The translations under genes and the position numbers were made by a program. Below are positions 26,551 through 36,487 of a stretch of DNA of 64,000 nt, piece after piece. The stretch is from Alphaproteobacteria bacterium (lineage in GTDB: Bacteria > Pseudomonadota > Alphaproteobacteria > Rhodospirillales > WMHbin7), in contig JADGAX010000006.1 of NCBI GenBank assembly GCA_015231795.1, positions 1-64,000 on the forward strand. The letters are read 5' to 3'. How positions within the stretch are numbered: position 1 is the stretch's first letter; each line of letters opens with the position of its first letter. Under the pieces are notes generated by a model, which did no database searches, had not been told where the DNA came from, and saw nothing but the letters and a program-made list of their open reading frames with translations.

Positions 26551-27470
26551 GACGCTCTCCGTCCCAGGCGGCGGATTTCCCATTCAAGCTCGACGCCGCA
26601 GGCATCTTTCACGCGCCAGCGCACCTCTTCTCCCAGGTCCTCGATATCGGCCGCCGTGGCGTTGCCGATGTTGATCAGGAAATTGCAGTGCTTGACCGAC
26701 ACCATGGCCCCGCCTTGCTTCAAGCCGCGGCATCCCGCCTTGTCGATCAGCTCCCAGGCTTTCATGCCCGGTGGATTCTTGAAGGTGGAGCCGCCGGTGC
26801 GGGTCTTCAGCGGCTGCGCTTCATCGCGCGTCGAGCGGATTTCATTCATGCGCGCTTCGATCAAGTCGGGATTCCCCGGAATGCCGCGCAGAACGGCGCC
26901 GGTAAAAATCCAGTCCCTGGGCGCTGACGAATGGCGATAGCCGAAAGCCATGCCGTTGGCGTCCACAGCGTGGATGTTTCCCTTCAAGTCCACGGCTTCG
27001 GCTGAGAGAAAGACGTCCTTGATTTCGGCCCCATAGGCCCCTGCGTTCATGACGATGGCGCCGCCGATGGAGCCTGGAATGCCAACCAGAAATTCGAGGC
27101 CTGCGATGCCCGCCTGCTGGGCGGCGCGGGCCACGTTGGCGTCCAGCGCCGCAGCGCCGCAATGCACTTCCAACCCGATGGTGGCCGCGTTGCCGAAGGA
27201 TTTGCCCAGGCGGATCACCACGCCTTCCAGGCCGCCGTCGCGGATCAACACGTTCGATCCGATGCCGATCACCGTGACGGGAACGTCCTTGGGAAGGCCC
27301 TTCAGAAGGGCCGCCAGATCGTCTCGATCCTCGGGCTTGAACAAGACCTCGGCCAAACCGCCGGTTCCAAACCAAGTCTGAGCGCCCAAGGGCGCATCGG
27401 CTTCCAAGCGCCCCCGCGTGGGAGGCAACCGATCAATCAATCTGTCTTGCTTGCGTGCGGCTGCGGCCAT
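26547..27470 (-). CDS. murB: UDP-N-acetylenolpyruvoylglucosamine reductase
   Basis: MurB is the FAD/NADPH enzyme making UDP-MurNAc. The 307-residue protein has TWFGTGGLAEVLFKP (FAD-binding), IGIGSNVLIRDGGLEGVVIRLG, LVGIPGSIGGAIVMNAGAYG and GGSTFKNPPGMKAWELIDKAGCRG, the last with the catalytic serine region. It is the type II-like length seen in alphaproteobacteria. The start was set at the ATG in TGATG, overlapping the murC stop. Confidence 0.97.
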   Translation of the reverse strand: MAAAARKQDRLIDRLPPTRGRLEADAPLGAQTWFGTGGLAEVLFKPEDRDDLAALLKGLPKDVPVTVIGIGSNVLIRDGGLEGVVIRLGKSFGNAATIGLEVHCGAAALDANVARAAQQAGIAGLEFLVGIPGSIGGAIVMNAGAYGAEIKDVFLSAEAVDLKGNIHAVDANGMAFGYRHSSAPRDWIFTGAVLRGIPGNPDLIEARMNEIRSTRDEAQPLKTRTGGSTFKNPPGMKAWELIDKAGCRGLKQGGAMVSVKHCNFLINIGNATAADIEDLGEEVRWRVKDACGVELEWEIRRLGRRAS

Positions 27471-28894
27471 CAGGCCCCCCCCTTCTTTTCGCCCAGGCTT
27501 TCCAATTCGCCCGGCAACGCGTTGGCCCAAGCGGAAATGCTGCCCGCCCCCAGGCACACCACCATGTCGCCCGGCCTGGCCATGCCCTGCACCAGCCCCG
27601 CCAGTTCCTTCTGGCTGGGAAGCGCCACCACCTTGCGATGCCCATGCGACAACAAACCCGCCACCAGGGCGTCTTTGCCCATGCCTTCGATGGGGCTTTC
27701 GCCTGCCGCGTACACGTCGGCCACGATCACGCAATCGGCGTCGTTGAAGCAGGTGCAGAATTCCTCGAACAGATTGCTGAGCCTGGAATAGCGATGCGGC
27801 TGCACGACTGCGATCACGCTGCCGGTGGTGGCCGAACGCGCCGCCTTCAAGACGGCGGCGATCTCCACCGGATGATGGCCGTAATCGTCGATGACGGTGA
27901 TGCCCAACGCCTCGCCGGTACGGGTAAAGCGGCGTTTGACGCCCGAGAAGCCGGCCAACGCCTTTTTGACCACTTCGTCTTCGAAACCCATTTCGGCGGC
28001 GATCGAGATGGCGGCCAGCGAATTTTGCACGTTATGTTCGCCGAACATGGGCAGGCGCACATCGGCGATCAGGCGCGAAGAGCCGCTCTGGCGGTCGGCG
28101 ATCAGCACGTCGAACTTGGCCCCCGACGTTCCCAGACGCAGATTGATCGCCCGCACATCGGCCTGCGGCGTAAAGCCATAGGTAATGATGCGCCGGTCGG
28201 AAACCCTGGGAATCATCGCCTGCACTTCGGCGTGATCGATGCACAGGGCGGCGAAGCCATAGAAGGGAATGCTTTCGACGAAATGGGCGAAGCCTTCCTT
28301 CAGCCGCTCGAAATTTCCCCAATGATCGAGATGCTCGGGATCGATGTTGGTCACCACCGCGATGGTGGCGGGCAGTTTCAGGAAGGTGCCGTCCGACTCG
28401 TCGGCCTCGACGACCATCCATTCGCCGCTGCCCAGCCTGGCATTGGTGCCATAGGCGTTGATGATGCCGCCGTTGATAACCGTTGGATCGTAGCTGGCCG
28501 CGTCCAGCATGGCGGCCACCATCGAGGTGGTGGTCGTCTTGCCATGCGTGCCCGCCACCGCGATGGCCCATTTGAGCCGCATCAGCTCGCCCAGCATTTC
28601 GGCGCGCTTAACCACGGGGATCAGCCGCGCCCTGGCGGCCACCACTTCGGGATTGTCCGCCTTGACCGCCGACGAGATCACCACCACATGCGCGTCGCCC
28701 AGATGCAGCGCGTCATGACCGATATAGACCTTGACCCCCAATTCGCTTAGGCGGCGCACATTGGCGTTTTCCGCCACGTCGCTGCCCTGAACCGTATAGC
28801 CGAGATTGTGCAGAATCTCGGCGATGCCGCTCATGCCGATGCCGCCGATGCCCACGAAATGCAGCGTGCCGATGGAAAGGGGCAGCGTGCGCAT
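27470..28894 (-). CDS. murC: UDP-N-acetylmuramate--L-alanine ligase
   Basis: MurC adds L-Ala to UDP-MurNAc. The 474-residue Mur ligase has [14 protein letters not shown] near the N-terminus, the P-loop [11 protein letters not shown], the central [12 protein letters not shown] motif and a C-terminal domain with [14 protein letters not shown] and QPHRYSR. The start MRTLPLSIG is in a TGATG overlap with murG, with TGGAGG just upstream. Gene order murG-murC-murB is standard for this cluster. Confidence 0.98.
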   Translation of the reverse strand: MRTLPLSIGTLHFVGIGGIGMSGIAEILHNLGYTVQGSDVAENANVRRLSELGVKVYIGHDALHLGDAHVVVISSAVKADNPEVVAARARLIPVVKRAEMLGELMRLKWAIAVAGTHGKTTTTSMVAAMLDAASYDPTVINGGIINAYGTNARLGSGEWMVVEADESDGTFLKLPATIAVVTNIDPEHLDHWGNFERLKEGFAHFVESIPFYGFAALCIDHAEVQAMIPRVSDRRIITYGFTPQADVRAINLRLGTSGAKFDVLIADRQSGSSRLIADVRLPMFGEHNVQNSLAAISIAAEMGFEDEVVKKALAGFSGVKRRFTRTGEALGITVIDDYGHHPVEIAAVLKAARSATTGSVIAVVQPHRYSRLSNLFEEFCTCFNDADCVIVADVYAAGESPIEGMGKDALVAGLLSHGHRKVVALPSQKELAGLVQGMARPGDMVVCLGAGSISAWANALPGELESLGEKKGGA

Positions 28895-30018
28895 CAGGTA
28901 ACCTCCAGATGTTGGGGAACGAGTTCGAGAACCAGATCGGCCAATTTGCGGGCCGCATCGGGCTGACCGACCGCCTTGGCGCAGGCCGCCGAACGGACCA
29001 GCGTGGACGGGTTCGACAAAAGTTGCGACAAGCGCCCGGCCAGCGCCTCGGCAGACAGCGTATCCTCGCGCATCAACCAACCGCCGCCCGCCTCGTCCAA
29101 TTCCTGGGCGTTCGCGGTCTGGTGATCATCGATGGCGTATCGATAGGGGATCAGTAGGGCGGGACGGCCAATGCAGGCGATTTCGGCCACGCTGGATGCG
29201 CCCGCCCTTGAAATCACCAGATGCGACGCGGCCAGACGGGCCGGGATGTCGGCAAAGAAACTTTCGCATTCGGCGTCGATTCCGGCGCGCATATAGGCGG
29301 CGCGGGAAAGGGCCAGCGATTCCGGCCTGCTCTGCTGGCTAACCTTCAAGCGGGCGCGAAGCGTTTCGGGCAAACGGGCCAGCGCATCGGGAACCATTTC
29401 GGAAAGCGCCTTGGCGCCTTGGCTTCCGCCCATGACGAGAATCGATATCCGCCCATTGTCGTCCATGGCGGGATAGGGCTTCTCGCTTTCGTTCAAGATG
29501 GCGGGGCGCACCGGCATGCCGGTGCATGCGATGCGCTTGTCCGACGAATCAATGAACTTCACATGGCGAAACGAGGTGGCGATGCGCCGAACCCTGGATG
29601 CCAGAACCCGATTGGCCCGGCCAAGCACGGCATTTTGTTCATGCAACATGGCGGGCACGCCCAACAGCAGCGCCGCCAGCATGGCGGGCAACGAAGCGTA
29701 GCCGCCGAACCCCACCACCACGGCAGGCTTCATGCGACGGATCAGTTGCAGGGCCTGGATCGTTCCCAGCCCCAGATCGACGACGGCTTTGATCTTGGAG
29801 GAGAGGCCGCGCCCGGCAATGCCGCCAGCCCTGATGCGAAAAGTTTCCACGCGCCCAAGAACGCCGCCATAGGCTTGGCCGCGCCGGTCGGTCGCCAAGG
29901 CCAAACGATAGCCGCACTGCATCAATTCCTCGGCCAGGGCCTCGGCGGGAAAGACATGGCCGCCGGTTCCTCCGGCGGTCAGCATGATCAGGGGGGCGGC
30001 GGCGGCTCTCACGACCAT
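28894..30018 (-). CDS. murG: Lipid II synthase, N-acetylglucosaminyltransferase
   Basis: MurG adds GlcNAc to lipid I to form lipid II on the inner face of the cytoplasmic membrane. The 374-residue GT28 enzyme has [56 protein letters not shown] and the C-terminal [26 protein letters not shown] for UDP binding. It starts 10 bases inside the ftsW end, and its ATG is preceded by GGCGGAG. Confidence 0.97.
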   Translation of the reverse strand: MVVRAAAAPLIMLTAGGTGGHVFPAEALAEELMQCGYRLALATDRRGQAYGGVLGRVETFRIRAGGIAGRGLSSKIKAVVDLGLGTIQALQLIRRMKPAVVVGFGGYASLPAMLAALLLGVPAMLHEQNAVLGRANRVLASRVRRIATSFRHVKFIDSSDKRIACTGMPVRPAILNESEKPYPAMDDNGRISILVMGGSQGAKALSEMVPDALARLPETLRARLKVSQQSRPESLALSRAAYMRAGIDAECESFFADIPARLAASHLVISRAGASSVAEIACIGRPALLIPYRYAIDDHQTANAQELDEAGGGWLMREDTLSAEALAGRLSQLLSNPSTLVRSAACAKAVGQPDAARKLADLVLELVPQHLEVT

Positions 30019-31133
30019 GCTCCGCCGCCGAAACGTTTGCGCGACAAAGCCAGCATCATGCCCATGCCGAAGGCCAGGGCCAGCATCGACGAGCCGCCAT
30101 AGGAAATGAAGGGCAGCGTCATGCCCTTGGTCGGCATCAAGTGCAAAGTGGACGCCATATTGATGACCGCCTGAAGACCGAACTGCACCAGAAGACCGGA
30201 CACTGCCAGCAGCACGAACAGACTGTCCTCACGATACATGCGGGCAAAGCCGCGCAGCACGATGAAGGCGAACATCACCACCACGAACAGGCACAGGAAC
30301 AGGCCGAACTCTTCGCCCGCCACCGCCAGAATGAAGTCGGTATGCGCATCGGGCAGCACTTCCTTGATGCTGCCCTCGCCGGGGCCGCGCCCCAAAAGGC
30401 CGCCATTGCCGAAGGCCTGCAACGCCGTCGTCACCTGATAGCTGTCGCCCGATTGCGGATCGAGGAAGCGGGCAACCCGGCTTTGCACATGCGGAAACAG
30501 AAAATAGGCCCCCACGGCCCCGCCGCAACCCAACAGGCCAAACAGGGCCACCCAGATCATCGGCAGGCCCGCCAGAAAGAATTCTGCGAAGAAGACGACG
30601 CAGAGCACTAGCGTCATACCGACATCGGGTTGCAGCAGCAGCAATCCGGCCGTCAGGCCGAACAGGCCGATGGCGATCCAGTTGCCTGGCATTTCGGGCG
30701 ACGTTTTCTGCGCCGCGAACAGCCAAGCGATGGTGACCGCAAAGGCGGGCTTCATGAATTCGGACGGCTGAATGGAAAGCCCGCCCAGATTGATCCAGCG
30801 CGTGGCGCCCTTGACTTCATGCCCCACCAGAAGGGCCAGCCCCATCAAAATCAGCGAGCCGAAGAAGCCGATCACGGCCAACCGGCGCACGGATTTGACG
30901 TCCAGCATCGAGACGCCCAGGATCACCACGATGGCGGGCAGCAGGAAGATGAACTGGCGGCGCACGAAATGGAAGCTATCGACATGAATGCGCACGGCGA
31001 CCGATGGGCTGGCGGCCATGGTCAGGAACAGGCCGGTGCCGATCAGCACGAACAAGGCGGCCAAGGTCCAGCGATCGACCGTCCACCACCAGCGGCCTAC
31101 GATGCTTTTGTCGGTGCGCCCGCCGAAGCTCAT
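30009..31133 (-). CDS. ftsW: Lipid II glycan polymerase FtsW
   Basis: FtsW is the SEDS-family septal glycosyltransferase working with FtsI. The 374-residue protein has about ten membrane segments and SEDS motifs including GATRWINLGGLSIQPSEFMK, QPDVGMTLVL and the C-terminal GMTLPFISYGGSSMLA. The start MSFGGRTDK lies in an ATGA overlap with murD, with GGAGG upstream. A longer frame into murD is not used. Confidence 0.97.
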   Translation of the reverse strand: MSFGGRTDKSIVGRWWWTVDRWTLAALFVLIGTGLFLTMAASPSVAVRIHVDSFHFVRRQFIFLLPAIVVILGVSMLDVKSVRRLAVIGFFGSLILMGLALLVGHEVKGATRWINLGGLSIQPSEFMKPAFAVTIAWLFAAQKTSPEMPGNWIAIGLFGLTAGLLLLQPDVGMTLVLCVVFFAEFFLAGLPMIWVALFGLLGCGGAVGAYFLFPHVQSRVARFLDPQSGDSYQVTTALQAFGNGGLLGRGPGEGSIKEVLPDAHTDFILAVAGEEFGLFLCLFVVVMFAFIVLRGFARMYREDSLFVLLAVSGLLVQFGLQAVINMASTLHLMPTKGMTLPFISYGGSSMLALAFGMGMMLALSRKRFGGGAWS

Positions 31134-32521
31134 GCGTCGCCTCCAGCGTTTCCGGGAAGCGCATTCACCAATGCCCGAAACTGATCGCCGCGATCCTCGA
31201 AACTTTTGAACTGGTCCCAACTGGCGCAGGCGGGCGACAACAGAACGACCGCCCCCTCAATGCCCTCGCGCCTTGCCATGTCGTAGGCGGCCTCGGTCGC
31301 CCTGGCCAGATCGCCGCAATGCGTGTAGTCGGCCAAGCCTTCCAAGGAATGCGCAAAGGAAAGGGCGGCCTCGCCGATCAGGAAGGCGTGGCGCACGCGC
31401 CCGAAATGTTCGGACAAGGAATCGATGCCGCCTTCCTTGGCCTGACCGCCCAATATCCAATAGATCGCGTCATAGCAGACCAGCGCCTTTTCGGCGGCGT
31501 CGGCATTGGTGGCCTTGCTGTCGTTGACGAAACGCACGCCATCCTTGATGCCCACGAATTCCTGGCGATGGGCCAATCCCGGAAAGCTGCGGATCGCCTC
31601 GACCACCGCGCCCTGATCCAAACCCGATTCCGTGGCGGCGGCATAGGCGGCGGCGGCGTTCTGCCAATTATGGCGGCCGGGCAGCGTCCGCACGCTGTTC
31701 AAATCGATCACTGTTTCGTTCTGGCCCTTGCGGTCATCCACCAAAAGCCCATTCGCGGCGTGAACGCCGCCTTTCACCTTGGTCTCGGCCGAGATGGGCA
31801 CCACGGAACGGGCCAGCGCCTTCAGTTCGGAACAGATGCGCCTGCCGTGATCGTCGTCGATGCCCACGATGGCGGTGGCGGGCGGCGCTTGATGGTCGAA
31901 GATGCGCCGCTTCGCGGCGATATAGCCATCCATTCCGCCATGGCGTCCCAGATGGTCGGGGGTCATGTTCAACAGTACGGCGACGCCGAAACCCGCCGAC
32001 GGCACCAATTCCAACTGGTAAGAAGACAGTTCCAGCACATAGGTTCCCTGGCTGCTTAAAGGTTCCAGATCAAGCGCCGGAGTTCCCAGGTTGCCGCCAA
32101 CCGCCACCTTGCGCCCGGCCTTCTTGAAGATATGCCCGATCAGCGAGGTCGTGGTCGATTTACCGTTGGTGCCGGTGATGGCGACGTAGGACGCTTCGCT
32201 CCTGGCACGCAGCAGCAAATCGATGTCGCACAGAATGGGCCTTCCGGCTTTTCTGGCCAGCTCGGCGATGGGGTGCGGCCTGGGCCAAGTGTGCGGAATG
32301 CCAGGACTCCAAACCACGATCTCGGGGCGCTTCCAGTCGCAAGACGTCAGATCGACCAGGGGAATGCCAGCTTTCCTAGCGCTTTCGCGCGTCTCTTCCT
32401 TGTCGTCCCAGGCCCAGACTTCGGCGCCCGAAGCCAGCAACGCCTTGGCCGCCGACAGGCCCGAACGCCCCAGCCCCATCACCGCCGCCACATGACCTTT
32501 CAGGAAAGGAAGATCGATCAT
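31130..32521 (-). CDS. murD: UDP-N-acetylmuramoylalanine--D-glutamate ligase
   Basis: MurD adds D-Glu. The 463-residue Mur ligase has VMGLGRSGLSAAKAL, the P-loop ITGTNGKSTTTSLIGHIF, LNMTPDHLGRHG and the C-terminal FVNDSKATNADAAEKAL with GGQAKEGG. It starts MIDLPFLKGH 5 bases after the mraY stop, with GAGG upstream, and its stop overlaps ftsW. Confidence 0.97.
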   Translation of the reverse strand: MIDLPFLKGHVAAVMGLGRSGLSAAKALLASGAEVWAWDDKEETRESARKAGIPLVDLTSCDWKRPEIVVWSPGIPHTWPRPHPIAELARKAGRPILCDIDLLLRARSEASYVAITGTNGKSTTTSLIGHIFKKAGRKVAVGGNLGTPALDLEPLSSQGTYVLELSSYQLELVPSAGFGVAVLLNMTPDHLGRHGGMDGYIAAKRRIFDHQAPPATAIVGIDDDHGRRICSELKALARSVVPISAETKVKGGVHAANGLLVDDRKGQNETVIDLNSVRTLPGRHNWQNAAAAYAAATESGLDQGAVVEAIRSFPGLAHRQEFVGIKDGVRFVNDSKATNADAAEKALVCYDAIYWILGGQAKEGGIDSLSEHFGRVRHAFLIGEAALSFAHSLEGLADYTHCGDLARATEAAYDMARREGIEGAVVLLSPACASWDQFKSFEDRGDQFRALVNALPGNAGGDA

Positions 32522-32526
32522 CCGGC

Positions 32527-33615
32527 CTACCTCAGCTTCAGGGTTGAAAGGCCGATCAAGGCCAGGACGCCTGCGATGATCCAGAACCGGACGACGATGG
32601 TCGGCTCGGCCCAGCCCTTCTTTTCGAAGTGATGATGCAGGGGCGCCATGCGAAACACGCGCCTGCCGGTCAGCTTGAAGGACGCCACCTGCACGATTAC
32701 CGACACGGTTTCCAGCACGAACAAGCCGCCCACGATGGCCAGCACGATTTCGTGATGCGTCACCACGCCGACGGCGCCCAAGGCGCCGCCCATGGCCAGC
32801 GATCCGGTATCGCCCATGAAGACCATGGCGGGCGGCGCGTTGAACCACAAGAATCCGATGCCCGCCCCCACCAGCGCGCCGCAGAACACCGACAATTCGC
32901 CCGAACCTGGGATGTTTTGGATTTGCAGGTAATTGGCGAACACCGCATGGCCGACCAGATAAGCAATCAAGGCGAACACGCTGGCGGCGATGATCACCGG
33001 CACGATGGCCAGACCGTCAAGCCCATCGGTCAGGTTCACGGCGTTCGAAGCCCCCACGATGACGAAGACGGCGAAGGGCAGATACAGCCAACCCAGGTCG
33101 ATCGAGAAATTCTTGGTGAAGGGGATCATCAAGGCGTCGGTTAGTGGCTCGCGCGTCAGCGACATGATCCAGCTGACCGCCACGACGGCGATCACGACTT
33201 GGCAAACCAACTTCAGCTTGCCGGGCAGGCCCTTGCTGTTGCGCTTGGTCACTTTCAGGAAATCGTCCATGAAGCCGATCAGCCCATAGCCGATGGTGAC
33301 CAACAGCACGGCCCAGACATAGCCGTTCTTGATATCCGCCCACAAAAGCGTTGAAACGGTCAGCGCCAGCAAGATCAGAATGCCGCCCATGGTGGGCGTG
33401 CCCTTCTTGGTCAGAATGTGCGATTCCGGTCCGTCGTCGCGGATGGGCTGGCCTTCCTTCTGCTTCCTGCGCAGCCAACGGATCATCGAGGGGCCGAACA
33501 AAAGGGCCACGATCAATCCGGTAATCACCGCGCCGCCGGTGCGGAAGGTGAGATACTTGAACAGATTGAGGACGGCCAATTCGTCCGAAAGAGGATAGAG
33601 GAGATTATATAGCAC
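32527..33615 (-). CDS. mraY: Phospho-N-acetylmuramoyl-pentapeptide transferase
   Basis: MraY transfers phospho-MurNAc-pentapeptide to undecaprenyl phosphate, making lipid I in the membrane. The 362-residue protein has ten membrane segments, [27 protein letters not shown] with the catalytic Asp residues, [15 protein letters not shown] and the histidine motif [12 protein letters not shown]. The start was placed at a GTG preceded by AGGAG, giving the family length and the usual LYNLLYPL opening. An upstream ATG would enter murF. Confidence 0.97.
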   Translation of the reverse strand: MLYNLLYPLSDELAVLNLFKYLTFRTGGAVITGLIVALLFGPSMIRWLRRKQKEGQPIRDDGPESHILTKKGTPTMGGILILLALTVSTLLWADIKNGYVWAVLLVTIGYGLIGFMDDFLKVTKRNSKGLPGKLKLVCQVVIAVVAVSWIMSLTREPLTDALMIPFTKNFSIDLGWLYLPFAVFVIVGASNAVNLTDGLDGLAIVPVIIAASVFALIAYLVGHAVFANYLQIQNIPGSGELSVFCGALVGAGIGFLWFNAPPAMVFMGDTGSLAMGGALGAVGVVTHHEIVLAIVGGLFVLETVSVIVQVASFKLTGRRVFRMAPLHHHFEKKGWAEPTIVVRFWIIAGVLALIGLSTLKLR

Positions 33616-33625
33616 CGTCTTTCTC

Positions 33626-35041
33626 CTAATGACCGTTTGCGGCCTGCGCCTGAACGCCCTTGGGCCGCTCCAGCGCTTCAACCACGCGGCCCATGCGGCT
33701 GCCCGCCGAGCCTTTCACCATGACAATGTCGCCCGCCTGCACTTGCGCCGCCACCAAGGGGGCCAGTTCGACCGAGCTTGCGGCATGCCCCGCGCGCATC
33801 GATGGCGGCAATGCCTCGAACAAACCTTCCATCAGCGGACCCGCGGTATAGACGCGATCAATCCCGGCTTCTTCCAGAACCGTTTTCAGGCCGCGATGCA
33901 GGGCTGGACCTTGCGTGCCCAATTCCAACATGTCGCCCAGCACGACGATGCGCCGTCCCCTGCCCTGAAGCCGTATCTGGGCCAGCGTGACAATCGCCGC
34001 CTTCATCGAGGCGGGACTGGCGTTGTAGCTTTCATCGATCAATTCGAAGGTTCCACCCTGCGCCATCTCGATCTCGCGCCGAGCGCCACGGCCCTTGGGC
34101 GGCGTCATGGCTTGCAGGCTTTGCGCCCCCTTGGCCGTATCGGCGCCCACGGCGTGCAGCGCCGCCAACACGCCCATGCTGTTGACCGCCCAATGATGGC
34201 CGGGCACGCCGATGCGATAGGCCAGCGGCTTTTCGCCCGCCAAGGCCAGAACTTCCGTGGAAGCGCCGACGATCTCGCTGTGCAACAGCCTGAATTCGGA
34301 TTCGATATGGCCGCCAAAGCTGATCACGCGCACGCCCTGCGCGCGCGCCCGTTTGGCCAGCAGCCCAAAGAAGGGATTGTCGCGGTTCAAGACGGCGATG
34401 CCACCTGGCGACATGCCCTTGAAGATTTCAGCCTTCGCCTCGGCAATGGCCGCCAGGGACGCGAAGAATTCGATATGCACAGGCTCGACCGTGGTGACGA
34501 CGGCGACATCCGGCTTGGCAAGTTCGGACAGCGGCGCGATTTCCCCGGCATGGTTCATGCCCATTTCAAGAATGGCGTAGGCGGCATCCTGGGGCATGCG
34601 CGAAAGGGTCAGCGGCAATCCGTAGTGATTGTTGAGATTTCCCTGGGTGGCGTGCACGGGTGCTTGGGCCGACAAGGCCAGGGCCAACATTTCCTTGGTC
34701 CCCGTCTTGCCGACGCTGCCGGTAACGGCGATGCGCTTGGCCCGGCTTCTGGAAACGGCAAAACTGGCAAGGTCGCGCAGGGCCTGGAACGTGTCGCCAA
34801 CCACGATTTGAGGCAGGCTGATGCCGGGAATCGGATGATCGGTCAGGATGGCGGCGGCACCTTTCGCCTCGGCCTGGCTTGCAAATTCGTGTCCGTCCAT
34901 CTTCTCGCCCCGCAGGGCGATGAACAGATCGCCTTCGTTCAGGCTGCGCGTGTCGATGGAAACGCCGCCAGCCACGATGCCCAACACTGCCTGAGCGCCG
35001 GTCGCCTTCGACAAATCCTCGGAGGTCCACAAACCGCGCAT
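33626..35041 (-). CDS. murF: UDP-N-acetylmuramoyl-tripeptide--D-alanyl-D-alanine ligase
   Basis: MurF adds D-Ala-D-Ala to complete the pentapeptide. The 471-residue Mur ligase has [20 protein letters not shown] at the N-terminus, the P-loop [28 protein letters not shown] and the C-terminal [15 protein letters not shown]. In the P-loop it reads GSVGKTGTK where many homologues have GSxGKTTTK. It starts in a TGATG overlap with murE. Confidence 0.96.
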   Translation of the reverse strand: MRGLWTSEDLSKATGAQAVLGIVAGGVSIDTRSLNEGDLFIALRGEKMDGHEFASQAEAKGAAAILTDHPIPGISLPQIVVGDTFQALRDLASFAVSRSRAKRIAVTGSVGKTGTKEMLALALSAQAPVHATQGNLNNHYGLPLTLSRMPQDAAYAILEMGMNHAGEIAPLSELAKPDVAVVTTVEPVHIEFFASLAAIAEAKAEIFKGMSPGGIAVLNRDNPFFGLLAKRARAQGVRVISFGGHIESEFRLLHSEIVGASTEVLALAGEKPLAYRIGVPGHHWAVNSMGVLAALHAVGADTAKGAQSLQAMTPPKGRGARREIEMAQGGTFELIDESYNASPASMKAAIVTLAQIRLQGRGRRIVVLGDMLELGTQGPALHRGLKTVLEEAGIDRVYTAGPLMEGLFEALPPSMRAGHAASSVELAPLVAAQVQAGDIVMVKGSAGSRMGRVVEALERPKGVQAQAANGH

Positions 35042-36486
35042 CACTTGCCCAACCTTTCAACGGCCCGTCTGGCTTCGGCCACATCGTCGAAAGCGATTTT
35101 TTGCGACCCCACGATTTGATGGGTTTCGTGGCCCTTGCCCGCGATCAATAGAACGTCGCCGCCTTTCAGGTCGGCCACCGCAGAAGCGATCGCCTCGCCA
35201 CGGTCGCCAATTTCCACGCCCTTCGGGCAGGCTGACAGAATCGCCTTGCGGATCAGCGCGGGATTTTCACTGCGCGGATTGTCGTCGGTCACATAGGCGC
35301 GGTCGGCAAGATTGGCGGCGATCTCGCCCATCAGGGCGCGCTTGCCGGAATCGCGGTCGCCGCCGCAACCGAAGACGACGGCCAACTGGCCCCTGGCATG
35401 CGGACGCAGATTGACCAGCGCCGTCGAAAGCGCATCGGGCGTGTGGGCGTAATCGACATAGATGGCGGCATCCTGGGCCGTGACGGCCGCCAGTTGCATG
35501 CGCCCCGGCACGGACTCGACGGTCTCCAAGGCTTCCAGCGCGTGATCGGCCAGAAGCCCCGTCGCCACCGCAAGCCCCAAAGCGGCCAAGGCGTTCATGG
35601 CCTGGAAGCCGCCCGCCACCGGCAACAGAATCATATGGCGGCTGCCCAGCACATCCAGGGACAGGCGCAGTCCCTCGCCCTGCGCATCGACCGAATTCAA
35701 CTTCAGCACGGTCGCTTGACGTCCATAATCGATCACATGCAAACGGCGTTGATGCGCTATCGATCTCAAGGCTTCAAATTCTGGAATGTCGGCGTTCAGC
35801 ACGGCGACGCCGCCCTCTGTCAGCAACTCGGAGAACAGACGCGACTTGGCCGCCAGATAGTCGGCCATGTCCTTGTGATAATCCAGATGATCGCGGGAAA
35901 GATTGGTGAAGGCGGCGGCGCGAAGACGCACGCCGTCCAGCCGGAATTGATCCAGCCCGTGGCTGGAAGCCTCCATCGCCAGATGGGTAATCCCTTCGCC
36001 AACCAATTGCGCCAGAATGGCGTGCAGCGCCACCGGATCGGGCGTGGTTAGGCTTTCGCCGCCCGCATGACCGGGGCCGACCAGCCCCAGCGTGCCCAGG
36101 CTGGCCGCCTTAAGATGGCGGTTCGTCCAGATATGGCGCAGGAAAGTCACGGTCGAGGTTTTGCCGTTGGTGCCGGTGACGGCGGCCACGTTTTCCGGCT
36201 GGGCGCCATAAAAGCGCGCCGCCAGACGGGCCAGCGCCTGCCTGGGTTCGGGGTGAATCAGCAAGCTCGCCTTGGCGCCGGAGGGAAGCGACGTGCCCGG
36301 CGGGGCAAGAATGGCCGAAGCCCCCTGGGCCAAGGCCTGGGGAATGAATGAGCGCCCATCGACATGCAAGCCCGGCAGGGCTGCAAACAGAAAGCCGGGT
36401 CCGGCCAGCCTTGAATCGGCCGTCAATCCGGTCACGTTCTGGTCAGGCATCCCCTGCACGTCTTCAAATCCCCCCTGATGAATCAT
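35041..36486 (-). CDS. murE: UDP-N-acetylmuramoyl-tripeptide synthetase (meso-diaminopimelate adding)
   Basis: MurE adds the third residue of the stem peptide. The 481-residue ligase has LTADSRLAGPGFLFAALPG, the P-loop VTGTNGKTSTVTFL, TNLSRDHLDYHKDM and DNPRSENPALI, the DNPR motif that marks meso-diaminopimelate specificity, consistent with lysA elsewhere in the window. The start at 36486, one base after the ftsI stop, was chosen; a second ATG at 36450 with CAGGGG before it is an alternative. Confidence 0.95.
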   Translation of the reverse strand: MIHQGGFEDVQGMPDQNVTGLTADSRLAGPGFLFAALPGLHVDGRSFIPQALAQGASAILAPPGTSLPSGAKASLLIHPEPRQALARLAARFYGAQPENVAAVTGTNGKTSTVTFLRHIWTNRHLKAASLGTLGLVGPGHAGGESLTTPDPVALHAILAQLVGEGITHLAMEASSHGLDQFRLDGVRLRAAAFTNLSRDHLDYHKDMADYLAAKSRLFSELLTEGGVAVLNADIPEFEALRSIAHQRRLHVIDYGRQATVLKLNSVDAQGEGLRLSLDVLGSRHMILLPVAGGFQAMNALAALGLAVATGLLADHALEALETVESVPGRMQLAAVTAQDAAIYVDYAHTPDALSTALVNLRPHARGQLAVVFGCGGDRDSGKRALMGEIAANLADRAYVTDDNPRSENPALIRKAILSACPKGVEIGDRGEAIASAVADLKGGDVLLIAGKGHETHQIVGSQKIAFDDVAEARRAVERLGK

Positions 36487-36487
36487 C